Positions 1 through 7,964 of a stretch of 32,291 nt of DNA are shown here, in pieces. Source of the DNA: Gemmatimonadota bacterium (GTDB taxonomy: Bacteria > JAAXHH01); the NCBI GenBank assembly GCA_026706345.1, contig JAPOYX010000140.1, positions 1 through 32,291 of the forward strand. The letters run 5' to 3'. Position numbers and translations under genes: made by a program. Numbering within the stretch: position 1 is the first letter of the stretch; each line of letters opens with the position of its first letter. The notes below the pieces were generated by a model. The model did no database searches, was not told the origin of the DNA, and saw only the letters and a program-made list of their open reading frames with translations.

Positions 1-680
1 GTCTCGCCATGCTCGGTGCTTACGATACGTCCGGCGCGAACGCAGTGATACATGGCCGCCGACCGTTCGGGCTGGCAGCCGATGATCCGCGTGCCGGGCC
101 TATGCGCCTTCAGGTAGATGGTGATCCCGCCGATCAGTCCGCCGCCGCCGACGGTAACAAAAACATCGTCGATGGAGGGCATCTGGTGCGACAGTTCGAT
201 GCCTATCGTACCCTGGCCGCCGATAATCTGCGGATCGTTGTAGGGTGAAATCCATATCCTGCCCAGGGCAGCGGCCTGTTGCTTGGCGTGCAGTTCCGTT
301 TCGAGCGCGTCGCCTTCGTGAAAGACCAGGTCCACGGGATACCGTTTGATCGCTTCTATTTTGGATGGATCGACGCCGTTTGGCAGAAAGATCGTACCCG
401 GACAGCCAGTGATCATGCAGGCCCGGGCAACGCCCTGCGCGTGATTGCCCGTCGAGGACGTCACCACGCCCCGGGACAACTCCTCCCCGGTCAGTGACAG
501 CACCTTGTTCATGGCCCCGCGCGCCTTGAAGGAATTGGTGTGCTGCTCGCTTTCCAGCTTCAGGTGAACCTCCGCGCCTGTTTTATCTGATAGCGGCATG
601 GAGTGGATAAGAGGCGTTTGCAGGACATGAGGCCTGATGCGTTCTTCTGCGCTAAGTATCTCTGGGAGTAGTTGATGCAT
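1..680 (-). CDS. PLP-dependent threonine/serine dehydratase family enzyme, 3' end cut by window edge
   Basis: About 226 N-terminal residues of a fold-type II PLP enzyme can be read on the minus strand; the rest lies beyond position 1. The motif NSFKARGA (about residues 48-55) carries the lysine that forms the Schiff base with PLP. The glycine loop VGGGGLIGG near residue 190 is the cofactor phosphate-binding loop. STGNHAQG is the substrate-carboxylate loop of threonine dehydratases. The family deaminates L-threonine or L-serine to 2-oxo acids; close relatives are threo-3-hydroxyaspartate ammonia-lyase and serine racemase, and the visible part cannot separate these. The ATG at 680 begins MHQLLPEIL; no strong ribosome-binding site precedes it and the frame stays open upstream, so the start is tentative. 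It lies 172 bp downstream of the SnoaL-like gene on the same strand. Confidence 0.9.
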   Translation of the reverse strand, partial: MHQLLPEILSAEERIRPHVLQTPLIHSMPLSDKTGAEVHLKLESEQHTNSFKARGAMNKVLSLTGEELSRGVVTSSTGNHAQGVARACMITGCPGTIFLPNGVDPSKIEAIKRYPVDLVFHEGDALETELHAKQQAAALGRIWISPYNDPQIIGGQGTIGIELSHQMPSIDDVFVTVGGGGLIGGITIYLKAHRPGTRIIGCQPERSAAMYHCVRAGRIVSTEHGE

Positions 681-726
681 GGATGAAAGACTGCCTGAGC
701 TTCGGCGCGGCGGGAGGGTTGCGGTC

Positions 727-862
727 GGCTCTTCAACTCGGCAGGAAGACTACGATAGGCTCTTCAGCCCGATTGGAAGATCGCAGCCAGCCCGCCAGTC
801 AGTCGGTCAGCCCGACCGCGCGTATGCGCGGCTGGAAGATGCGGCCAGTCCGTCAGCCTGAC
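727..862. repeat. Degenerate tandem repeats after the SnoaL-like gene
   Basis: Two copies of a 23-bp block lie at 727-749 and 758-780 (both begin GGCTCTTCA and end GGAAGA, period 31). A related block with TGGAAGAT, CAGCCAG and GTCAGCC elements recurs at 771-816 and 830-862. The second of these contains the stop codon of the minus-strand SnoaL-like gene (853-855). Read on the minus strand, the gene end TCAGGCTGA is followed by copies reading TCGGGCTGA. This is the most decayed of the gene-end arrays in the window, and its exact unit boundaries are uncertain. Confidence 0.5.
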
Positions 863-1215
863 TGCACGACTTCGACGTGGCGGATCAGTCCTTCATCCGA
901 GAAGGTGATCGTTTCGAGTCCCCGGCGCTCCACGGGCTGCCCCGTCTCGGCATTGCTGGCCCGCATCGTGAATTCGAAGGAGGCCGTGTAATCGGAATCC
1001 GCGCGATAGGTGTCCACCGTCCAGTGCACGTCGGGAAAGGCGGTAAAGAAACCGGTCATCATCTCCCGGATCTGCTCCAGGCCCTCGAAGAGACCGAACT
1101 GCGACGACCGGTAGGTGGCATCGGGATCGAACATGAGAAAGACTTCGTCCAGTACGTGGCGATTCGATCGCTCGACATACAGTCTTGCCAGGTCCGTTGC
1201 TTTCCGTCGATCCAC
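853..1215 (-). CDS. SnoaL-like / NTF2-fold polyketide-cyclase family protein
   Basis: This 120-residue protein has the size and pattern of a SnoaL-like (NTF2 superfamily) alpha+beta barrel. An N-terminal helix is followed by a conserved-looking segment with FDPDATY, then FEGLEQIREMMTGFFTAFPDVHW, a typical SnoaL signature of helix plus aromatic-rich strand. It ends with strands around FEFTMRASN and ISEEGLI-like text. Members bind small hydrophobic ligands and may isomerise or hydrate them; many have no assigned substrate. The start is GTG at 1215, supported by GAGGA seven bases upstream, whereas the nearby ATGs are out of frame. There is no signal peptide or membrane segment. Its 3' end runs into degenerate repeats. 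The fold is clear but the function is unknown. Confidence 0.8.
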   Translation of the reverse strand: MDRRKATDLARLYVERSNRHVLDEVFLMFDPDATYRSSQFGLFEGLEQIREMMTGFFTAFPDVHWTVDTYRADSDYTASFEFTMRASNAETGQPVERRGLETITFSDEGLIRHVEVVQSG

Positions 1216-1269
1216 GCCATGTTCCTCATGGTAAAGCGTAAATTACTTAACGAGTGGTTACCCGCGAAA

Positions 1270-1298
1270 ATGTGTCATGCTCCGGTACACCGTGTCAA
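1270..1298 (-). promoter_or_regulatory. Possible sigma-70 promoter for the SnoaL-like gene
   Basis: On the minus strand a perfect TTGACA (1298-1293) is followed after 17 bp by ACACAT (1275-1270), which matches the -10 consensus only weakly. It lies 55-83 bp upstream of the GTG start at 1215, in the divergent intergenic region. The -35 element is strong and the -10 is poor. Confidence 0.35.
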
Positions 1299-1370
1299 GT
1301 TGGAAAACCTTGCGGCAGCCGATTGTAAAGGATGACAGGCAGACCTGCTCCGCAGGGTTGACGCAATGCG

Positions 1371-1376
1371 TATAAT
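1371..1376 (+). promoter_or_regulatory. Possible -10 box upstream of the DSD1-type gene
   Basis: A perfect TATAAT lies 95 bp upstream of the ATG at 1472. No good -35 lies 16-18 bp before it, and the nearby TTGACG (1358-1363) is only 7 bp away. A TG dinucleotide sits one base off the extended -10 position. A weak promoter call. Confidence 0.3.
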
Positions 1377-1471
1377 TTAGAAGGAATTCGACTATCCCTC
1401 AATCAACCGGCTCCTTGCCGCGAAAATCCCAACCGGCCCAATGCAACGAACTTTCAGCCACGGATGAGGAT

Positions 1472-2608
1472 ATGAAATCAGATTCATTGTTCCATGAGGT
1501 AGAAACGCCCGCGGTATTGCTCGATGAGGCCAGGATGATGGCCAATCTGCGCGCCATGCAGGATTTGGCGAACCGGCACGGCGTCGCACTGCGTCCCCAT
1601 GCCAAGACCCACAAGTCCCTGGAGATCGGCCGGAGACAAACCGGGCTGGGCGCATCGGGCATGACCGTGGCCACGGTGGACGAGGCGCTGGTATTCCTCG
1701 AGGGCGGGTTCGAATCCATCACCGTCGCCCGGCCGGTGGTCTCTCCATCGAAGTGGGATCGGCTGCTGTCCGCAGCGAAGGATCGAGGCGCCGAGGTGCG
1801 CGTGGTGACCGATTCGAAGGAAGGCATCCAGGTAGCGGGCGAGCGGGCGGCGGTCCATGGGCAGTCCATCGGACTGTTTCTTAAAATCGACGTGGGACTG
1901 CACCGATGCGGCCTGCTGCCGGAGGATGGGCGTATCGGGGAGCTGGCTGGGATGATCCACGATCACTCGAATCTTGAATTCCGCGGCATCCTGTCCCACG
2001 CCGGCCACGTGTACGGTTCGAAATCCAGGGCCGAGGCCGCCGAAGCCGCGGAAGAGGAACGGCGCACCATGGTCGCGGTGCGCGACGCCTTGCTGGCGGA
2101 CGGCCTTCCCGTGCCGGAGGTTTCCGTGGGCGCCACGCCGGCCGTCCTGGCCACGGAGAGTTTCGAGGGCCTGACGGAAATAAGGCCCGGGAACTATGTT
2201 TTTCTCGACCTGCTTCCGGTACGTGTCGGCGTAGCCCGGGTTGCCGATGTCGCCCTGTCTGTGCTGGCCACGGTGATCAGCAGCAACGAACACTATTTCG
2301 TGACGGACGCCGGTTCGAAGACCCTGACCTCGGACACGGGCGTACACGGCATGACGGGGAACCAGGGTTTCGGCCTCGCCTACCCGGATACGGGATTCCT
2401 GGAGCCCGATCGCGAGATGACCGTGGAGAAAGTCTCCGAAGAGCACGGCATGGTCAGGCGAAACGGGTTCGATCTGGCCATCGGATCGAAGATCCGCGTG
2501 GTTCCCGTTCACAGCTGTCCCGTGGCGAACCTCGCAAGATCCTATGTCGCGCTGACACGCGACGGCCCTGAATCCTGGCCGGTGGACGCCGCGGGCGGGT
2601 CAAGGTAG
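1472..2608 (+). CDS. DSD1-type PLP enzyme (D-threonine aldolase / D-serine dehydratase family)
   Basis: This 378-residue fold-type III PLP enzyme has an alanine-racemase-like N-terminal barrel and a C-terminal D-serine-dehydratase-like domain. PHAKTHKS (residues 42-49) holds the PLP lysine, K45. VHSCPVANL near the C-terminus supplies H347 and C349, the pair that binds zinc in eukaryotic-type D-serine dehydratase and the divalent metal in D-threonine aldolase. The family cleaves or deaminates D-3-hydroxy amino acids (D-threonine, D-serine, D-3-hydroxyaspartate); the exact substrate cannot be read from sequence. A longer frame begins at TTG 1415, but ATG 1472 with GAGGAT just upstream and the usual ETPAVLLDE opening is the better start. 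The last codons (VDAAGGSR, stop) fall in a 33-bp tandem repeat. It is convergent with the helicase gene. Confidence 0.9.
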   Translation: MKSDSLFHEVETPAVLLDEARMMANLRAMQDLANRHGVALRPHAKTHKSLEIGRRQTGLGASGMTVATVDEALVFLEGGFESITVARPVVSPSKWDRLLSAAKDRGAEVRVVTDSKEGIQVAGERAAVHGQSIGLFLKIDVGLHRCGLLPEDGRIGELAGMIHDHSNLEFRGILSHAGHVYGSKSRAEAAEAAEEERRTMVAVRDALLADGLPVPEVSVGATPAVLATESFEGLTEIRPGNYVFLDLLPVRVGVARVADVALSVLATVISSNEHYFVTDAGSKTLTSDTGVHGMTGNQGFGLAYPDTGFLEPDREMTVEKVSEEHGMVRRNGFDLAIGSKIRVVPVHSCPVANLARSYVALTRDGPESWPVDAAGGSR

Positions 2609-2680
2609 CAGGCGAAGGACGCCGCGGGCGGGTCAAGGTAGCAGGCGAAGGACGCCGCGGGCGGGTCAAGGTGGCAGGCG
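2584..2680. repeat. 3 x 33-bp tandem repeat spanning two convergent stop codons
   Basis: Near-identical copies lie at 2584-2616, 2617-2649 and 2650-2680. Each begins GGACGCCGCGGGCGGGTCAA and continues with GGTAGCAGGCGAA or a close variant. Copy 1 encodes the last residues of the DSD1-type protein and its TAG (2606-2608). Copy 2 repeats that TAG (2639-2641); copy 3 has TGG there. The stop codon of the opposing helicase gene (2666-2668) lies inside copy 3, so one array closes both genes. Confidence 0.95.
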
Positions 2681-5600
2681 GCGAAAGCGATCCAGGACGG
2701 ACCGCGCGACAGGGCCGGGCTGCACACGCGCCAGACGGTCACGGACGTGCGCCAGACGGTCACGGACGCGCGTAAGCCGGCTTCCGTCCCGTGCAGGTCT
2801 CATCTCGGCCAGGAACCGGGAGGGCCGCTTCCGCTGCGTCGTTATACATAGCCTTTCTTCGGCCCGCGTCAGGGCGACGTAAAAGACGCGCCGCTCTTCT
2901 TCGATGCCCTCGTCCGAGCCCGTCATGCGGCGGTGGGGCAGGATATCCTCGACCACGTGGAAGAGGATGACCCCTTTGAATTCGTCTCCCTTGCTCCGGT
3001 GAATCGTGGTAATGGTTATCCGGTCCTCGCCTGCCGACACGACGCCCCGGGTTTCTCCTAGTTGCTCGCCGTCGCCTGCCGTTTCGATTGTTTCGGCCGT
3101 TTCTCCAAAACATGTGTCGTCTTCGACTGTTTCCTTCTCGGACACGTTGGCTTCCGCTGTCTCCGCCTGAGACGCGGCATCTTTGGCGTGCGCTGGAGGG
3201 TCCGTGTCCGCTTCGGAAGCCATGGACCCGAGATACGCGTCTACGAATGACTCTGTGGCGGGATACCCGGCGGCCATCTGCCTGATCATGCCGATGGATT
3301 CCATGTCGGCCACGCCCATCCGCTGCCTGCTCGTCTCGTCCCTCCTCCTGTAGTAGGCTCCGAGCCCGGTGTGTTCCATCAACGCGTCGAGAAAGGCCAC
3401 AGGAGATCCATCCGGGGATCCGTAGACGTCTCGCAGGGTTTCGATACATTGAAGGTATTCCTCCAGCTTGGCGATCGCGTCACCCGGCAGACCGTCCATA
3501 CGCTCGAAGAAACGGTGGCCGAGGGTCGCCGCGTCGCGCAATTGCTCGTTGGAGAGGTGCCGGGACGGGAAGGACAGGCTGATCGCGTACGATAGGGGAT
3601 CGGCCCGTTCGCCATGGACGATGACGTCGAACCAGGCGCCCGCGGTCCTTCCGGCGCGGGACTGGTACACTGCCCCTTCATCGAGCGGGTTGAAGGGCAG
3701 GTCCGCCTCCTTAAGCGCGGACTGCAGGGGCGCCGCGATGGACTGGACCCGCACCAGCACGGCCATGTCCGCGTAGGCATATCCCAGCTTTCTCCACCGG
3801 CGTATCACGCGCACCACGGCATCCGTTTCGGCTTCCAGCGACGGGCATTTGTGGATCAGGATCGTGTCCCTGCCCGAACCGGCCTGAGCCTGTACGGGGC
3901 GGATCGGCTTGTCGAAACGGTCCATGTTATGGGCAATGACGCCCGCGGACCGGGTTACGATTTCCGGCCTGCACCGGTAGTTCGCCCCCAGGGTGTGGAT
4001 CGCGGCACCGGGATACCAGCGTTGAAACGAGCGGATGTTCTCCGGGTCCGCACCGGTGAAGGTATTGATCATCTGGTCGTCATCGCCCACGGCGAACAGG
4101 TTGTTCAGCGGCAGGGAGAGCAGCCGGAGCATCAGGAACTGGACGGGGGTGAGGTCCTGGACCTCGTCCACCATGACCGAATCGAAACGATGCTGGTAAA
4201 TGGACCGGGTTCCGGGGTTGTTGAGCAGGATTTCCACGGCGCGGAATAATTGCTCGTCGAAGGTCATCAGGACCTTTTCCGTCATGCGGCGTTCCACCTC
4301 GGCACGGATTCTGAGGGCCTGTCGCCCGTCAAAACCCTCGAACTCCCCGCATGCGACGTCTCCGTCGAGGGGAATCAACGTTCTCCGGTACCGGGAAACC
4401 GCTTCCTCGTATGCCATGACCAGATGTTCGGGAAAAGGGTAGGGGATGGCTGGAAGATGCTGATTGAAATCCGCTCGGAGCACCTTTCTGTATAGATCCG
4501 TCAACCCGCCCGGCAGGGACTGCTCCGTAACGACCCCGCAGCCCGCGTAAGGGCTCTCCGGCGCCTGTCTGCAGATCTCGTATCCCAGGCTGTGCAAGGT
4601 GCGGATATGCACATCTGGCAGTCCGGCGTCCCTGTGTATACGCTCGGACATCACCTCGCTCGCCGCCTTGTTGAAGACCACGCACAGTATCCGGCCGGGG
4701 TTGACGCCGCCCCGGACCGCTTCCACTACCCGCCGCGTCAGCACCCGCGTCTTCCCCGAACCCGCGGGTGCGAGGGTGAGCACGACGCCGGCCCGGGGAT
4801 CAAGACACCTGGCCTGTTCCCCGGCCAGGCCGGGATTCGGCTCGGGCATCGGGAGTACGGTTCCGCGGCCGGCCAGGACTGAACGGACCCTGTCTACACA
4901 TCCGTCGAGATCGTTCACGACCTCGCTCCCGCTGAACCGGACCACTTTCCGTATGTTATGCGCTTGAGTCAGCGCCTTGTCCCGCCGGATATGATCTTCG
5001 CGGGCGAACTCCCTGCCGTCGATCTCCACCGCCACAGGGTTATCATGGGGCGACTCGACAAGCGCGTCGACGAAACACGATCCCATCCGGGCATGAAGCC
5101 GGTGGGACAGCCCAGCCCGGGTAAGTTTCTGGTGCATCATGCTTTCCGCGGTCGTCAACCAGGGTTTCTCCGAAGAACTCAGCGCACCGGGAGAAGGGAA
5201 CACCGCGCAGGTGCAAGCCAGGATAGACCGGAGCTGTTCCCACAGGAGCGGGCACATGGCCTCCTCGATCCCGTCTTTCACCGGCATTTCGACCGAACCG
5301 GCGTCCAGGTCCTTCTCATCACAGGAAGCAAAAAGATACAAGGGGTTGTATCGCCTGTACGCCGGAAGAACGATGCGATTCATGAGGCTGTTCAGATGGA
5401 CCACGCGACTGGACGACAGTTTGAGGACCAGGCGGTCGGGTTCACCCGGAATCTCCTGGCCTTCATCCGGATCGCACAGCACGGCAGTGCCCGGCCTGGA
5501 CTCGATTTCGGGAATGGAGAACGTATCAGGACAGCCGAAAACGGCAATGCCGCGGCCCTTTCGTTCCCACCGGGACACGTCGTCCGGTGTGAACAGGGCC

Positions 5601-5689
5601 TGCCCCGCTGCAAGGGGCTGATTCGTGGAAAGAGCCTTGCCCGCGGATTGAAGCCTGTCCGTCGATGGTTTGCGTACCTGGTTCGACAT
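2666..5689 (-). CDS. UvrD/Rep-type superfamily 1 helicase with N-terminal DUF559/Vsr-like nuclease region
   Basis: This 1007-residue protein is an ATP-driven 3'-5' SF1A helicase. A Q-motif residue sits near 292. Walker A APAGSGKT is at 307-314, DEVQD at 508-512 (Walker B), GDDDQ at 535-539 and NYR at 570-572. TIHRSKGDEF is at 895-904, and motif VI (EERRVFYVALTRAEERL) at about 931-947. Residues about 185-275 look like a DUF559/Vsr-type PD-(D/E)xK nuclease: FVDAL with D208, VAVEIDG with E222 and D224, then a helix with RRDKAL and IRKVVRFSGSEV. An acidic, low-complexity insert lies at about 826-888, just before motif V. The C-terminus holds a 7-residue duplication (VRDRLAH, VRDRLAR) and ends inside a tandem repeat. 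An in-frame stop sits two codons before the ATG, so the start is fixed, although no ribosome-binding site is seen. It probably acts in DNA repair or defence; the nuclease assignment is the less certain part. Confidence 0.9.
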   Translation of the reverse strand: MSNQVRKPSTDRLQSAGKALSTNQPLAAGQALFTPDDVSRWERKGRGIAVFGCPDTFSIPEIESRPGTAVLCDPDEGQEIPGEPDRLVLKLSSSRVVHLNSLMNRIVLPAYRRYNPLYLFASCDEKDLDAGSVEMPVKDGIEEAMCPLLWEQLRSILACTCAVFPSPGALSSSEKPWLTTAESMMHQKLTRAGLSHRLHARMGSCFVDALVESPHDNPVAVEIDGREFAREDHIRRDKALTQAHNIRKVVRFSGSEVVNDLDGCVDRVRSVLAGRGTVLPMPEPNPGLAGEQARCLDPRAGVVLTLAPAGSGKTRVLTRRVVEAVRGGVNPGRILCVVFNKAASEVMSERIHRDAGLPDVHIRTLHSLGYEICRQAPESPYAGCGVVTEQSLPGGLTDLYRKVLRADFNQHLPAIPYPFPEHLVMAYEEAVSRYRRTLIPLDGDVACGEFEGFDGRQALRIRAEVERRMTEKVLMTFDEQLFRAVEILLNNPGTRSIYQHRFDSVMVDEVQDLTPVQFLMLRLLSLPLNNLFAVGDDDQMINTFTGADPENIRSFQRWYPGAAIHTLGANYRCRPEIVTRSAGVIAHNMDRFDKPIRPVQAQAGSGRDTILIHKCPSLEAETDAVVRVIRRWRKLGYAYADMAVLVRVQSIAAPLQSALKEADLPFNPLDEGAVYQSRAGRTAGAWFDVIVHGERADPLSYAISLSFPSRHLSNEQLRDAATLGHRFFERMDGLPGDAIAKLEEYLQCIETLRDVYGSPDGSPVAFLDALMEHTGLGAYYRRRDETSRQRMGVADMESIGMIRQMAAGYPATESFVDAYLGSMASEADTDPPAHAKDAASQAETAEANVSEKETVEDDTCFGETAETIETAGDGEQLGETRGVVSAGEDRITITTIHRSKGDEFKGVILFHVVEDILPHRRMTGSDEGIEEERRVFYVALTRAEERLCITTQRKRPSRFLAEMRPARDGSRLTRVRDRLAHVRDRLARVQPGPVARSVLDRFRRLPP
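2728..2769. repeat. 2 x 21-bp in-frame tandem repeat in the helicase C-terminus
   Basis: Two copies (2728-2748 and 2749-2769) begin GCGCCAGACGGTCACGGACG and differ at the last base. The period is a multiple of three, so the minus-strand helicase gains a repeated heptad around VRDRLA(H/R). A more diverged LTRVRDR unit precedes them. The duplication lies 60 bp from the stop codon. Confidence 0.9.
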
Positions 5690-5939
5690 GTTTTAGATGC
5701 AGTGTAGATGCAGCGTTGAAGGAGAAAAACGGGACCGCGTGGCTTCGACCGGGTACCCTGAAAACAGATCGGATCCATTCTGAATGTGATCCGAATGCCT
5801 TGTATTCCTTACAGTCGGCGCGATCACTCTGCTCTCGAAACCAGGACCGGCGCCGACTCACGGGACGTGGTCCGCCTGGGCACAATTCGTTGATGGATGG
5901 CACGTTGCCGGTTATTTTCGGTTTGAGGAGGTAAGGCAC

Positions 5940-7040
5940 ATGGGAGTCGTGGAAGAGACGGTATGGGGCGCTTTCCGTTCACGTCCCGTTTTCCTGTACA
6001 CGTTGAACGGGGCATCCGGCGCGGCCGCGCGCGTTACAAATTATGGTGGAATCCTACAGTCCCTGGAGATCCCGGATACGGACGGGAACCTCGTGGACGT
6101 CGTGCTGGGTTTCGATACCTTCGACGAATACCTGGGCGATCATCCGTTCTTCGGCGCCACCGTCGGCCGCTGCGCCAACCGGATCGCAGGCGGTCGGTTT
6201 ACGCTGGGCGGAAAGGCCTACAACCTTGCTGTGAATGACAAGGCCGGTCCCAACCACATCCACGGGGGCCCGGGAGGCTTCGACAAGCAGGTCTGGGAAC
6301 CGAGGGACTTCGGCCAGCACAGCGGGGGGACGTATGTCGTACTGGCGTACACGAGTGGAGATGGAGAGGAAGGCTACCCGGGTACGGTGGAGACGACCGT
6401 TACCTATACGCTGAACGGCAACGACGTGCTGCGGATTTCCATGGAGGCGCGTACCGACCGGTCCACGCCGGTGAACCTGACCAATCATTCGTACTGGAAC
6501 CTGAATGGTCACCAGTCCGGTCCGGTGCTGGATCACGAGATCGCCCTGTACGCCGACGCCTACACGCCTGTCGACAGCCACCTCATTCCCACCGGCGAAA
6601 TCAGGGCGGTCTCCGGGACCCCCTTCGACTTCACGCAACCCAGGACCATCGCCTCGGAGATGGATGCCATTGTCCCGCCTGGTCCGGGGGGGCCCGATGG
6701 TCCCGGCGGATACGACCACAACTTCGTCCTGCGCAATGCGGGCGGACAGGTCCGGCCCGCTGCCCGCGTGGCTTCCCGCCGGTCCGGCCTCGCCATGGAA
6801 GTGCGGACCAATCAACCGGGCGTGCAGTTCTACACGGGGAACCACCTGTCCGGCGCCCTGTCGGGTAAAGGCGGTGCTGCCTACGGCCGGCACCACGCCT
6901 TCTGTCTGGAAACGCAGGCATTTCCCAACGCGATCAATCGCCAGGGATCACCGGGATGGCCTTCGGTCGTGCTGAATCCGGGCGAGACATACCACCACGA
7001 GGTGCGCTATGCCTTCGCGTCCTCCGAGCCGGCCCGGTAA
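5940..7040 (+). CDS. galM: Aldose 1-epimerase (mutarotase)
   Basis: This 366-residue galactose-mutarotase-like protein interconverts alpha and beta anomers of aldoses in the cytoplasm. The family's catalytic residues are visible: NHIHGG with H106, the TNHSYWNLNGH motif with general acid H183, D259 in GGYDHNF, and catalytic base E324 in CLETQAFPNA. NYGGIL and ANRIAGGRF are conserved substrate-pocket segments. The length is normal for GalM. The start ATG is preceded by an excellent GGAGGT eight bases upstream. There is no signal peptide. It stands alone, convergent with the SDR gene. An inverted repeat (GAGCCGG 7026-7032, CCGGCTC 7042-7048) spans its stop codon. Confidence 0.95.
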   Translation: MGVVEETVWGAFRSRPVFLYTLNGASGAAARVTNYGGILQSLEIPDTDGNLVDVVLGFDTFDEYLGDHPFFGATVGRCANRIAGGRFTLGGKAYNLAVNDKAGPNHIHGGPGGFDKQVWEPRDFGQHSGGTYVVLAYTSGDGEEGYPGTVETTVTYTLNGNDVLRISMEARTDRSTPVNLTNHSYWNLNGHQSGPVLDHEIALYADAYTPVDSHLIPTGEIRAVSGTPFDFTQPRTIASEMDAIVPPGPGGPDGPGGYDHNFVLRNAGGQVRPAARVASRRSGLAMEVRTNQPGVQFYTGNHLSGALSGKGGAAYGRHHAFCLETQAFPNAINRQGSPGWPSVVLNPGETYHHEVRYAFASSEPAR

Positions 7041-7100
7041 ACCGGCTCCGTTCACGGCCTGCAGACAGACATTCGCGGTCCTCTGGCCAAGCCCCGAACC

Positions 7101-7254
7101 GGCGCGTCGGTTCGTGCCCAACAGGTGAAGACGGTCTGGCGCAAATGATCGGCGCACCGATCCGAGCTCAACAGGTGAAGACGGTCTGGCGCAAATGATC
7201 GGCACACCGATCCGTGCTCAACGGGTGAAGACGGTCTGGCGCAAATGATCGGCG
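7101..7254. repeat. 3 x 50-bp tandem repeat built on the SDR gene 3' end
   Basis: Copies begin at 7119, 7169 and 7219 with CAACAGGTGAAGACGGTCTG (the third has CAACGGG) and continue through GCGCAAATGATCGGCG. A diverged part of the spacer is visible from 7101. The period is exactly 50 bp. The third copy encodes the SDR's last residues and the stop (7218-7220); copies 1 and 2 lie beyond it. The spacing is not a multiple of three. The copies directly match the gene end, so they derive from it and are not an unrelated intergenic element. Confidence 0.95.
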
Positions 7255-7964
7255 TGATCGGAGACGAGAAAGGCGAGTATTTTGCCCACGCCTTCGGAGT
7301 CGCCCAGGTATTCGGCCGCCTGCTTCAGCGCCTCTTCCGCCGACTCGCCTCGGGATTCGGCCGCCTGGGCGATGTTTCTCAGCTTCATGGGCGTGGCGAT
7401 TCCGCCCGGACACACCGCGTGTACGCGTATGCCGAAGGGAGCCAGTTGACTCTCCAGGACGACGGCCTGGCCGTGCACGGCGCCCTTGCTGGTTCCGTAG
7501 GCCACCGATGAACTTCCTCCCCGGACGCCGGCCCCGGACGACAGCAGGACGATCACGCCCCTTTTCTGTTCCTTCATCACCGCCGCCGCGTACTTGCACG
7601 TCAGAAAGGAACCTTTCAGGTTGACGTCCATTACGTGCTGCCATACCGCCTCGTCCAGTTCGTCTACGGGAACGTAGGCGCCCTCAAGCACGCCCGCGCA
7701 GTTGATGAGCGCATCGATACGGCCGAAGTCTTCCACCGCCCCGGCCATCAACGCTTCGACCTGGCCGGCGTCCGAAACGTCCACCACCTGGTATGATCCC
7801 TCGCCGCCCGCGGCGTGTATATCCCGATAGGTCTCTTCCAGCCTGTCCTCATCGATATCGGCAAGGACGGTATGGCCCCCGGCCTCTGCGCAACACAGGG
7901 CCGCGGCCCGCCCAATACCCATCGCCGCGCCGGTTATGACGACCGTCCTGTCTTCGAGCAACAT
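7218..7964 (-). CDS. Short-chain dehydrogenase/reductase
   Basis: This 248-residue classical SDR has the Rossmann motif TGAAMGIGRAAAL near residues 11-23 and the acidic cofactor selector in LADIDEDR, which favours NAD(H). It also has NCAG, the catalytic serine in LLSSGAG, and YGTSKGA with the YxxxK pair. VCPGGIATPM matches the typical PG motif after strand 6. ATG 7964 is preferred over the longer frame because AAGGA lies seven bases upstream and family members start just before TVVITG. The C-terminus ends HLRQTVFTR without the usual VDGG tail, and that end is the unit repeated three times downstream. The substrate is unknown: an alcohol, sugar or keto compound. Confidence 0.9.
   Translation of the reverse strand: MLLEDRTVVITGAAMGIGRAAALCCAEAGGHTVLADIDEDRLEETYRDIHAAGGEGSYQVVDVSDAGQVEALMAGAVEDFGRIDALINCAGVLEGAYVPVDELDEAVWQHVMDVNLKGSFLTCKYAAAVMKEQKRGVIVLLSSGAGVRGGSSSVAYGTSKGAVHGQAVVLESQLAPFGIRVHAVCPGGIATPMKLRNIAQAAESRGESAEEALKQAAEYLGDSEGVGKILAFLVSDHADHLRQTVFTR

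Noticed and set aside
1358-1376. TTGACG and TATAAT as a promoter pair
   Set aside because: The boxes are only 7 bp apart, far from the 16-18 bp needed, so only the -10 is listed with low confidence.
1484-2512. 342-codon minus-strand frame
   Set aside because: Antisense to the DSD1-type gene, whose PLP and metal-site motifs are certain.
7119-7254. CRISPR-like array of three direct repeats
   Set aside because: The copies are contiguous 50-bp units with no variable spacers, match the adjacent gene end, and no cas genes are present.
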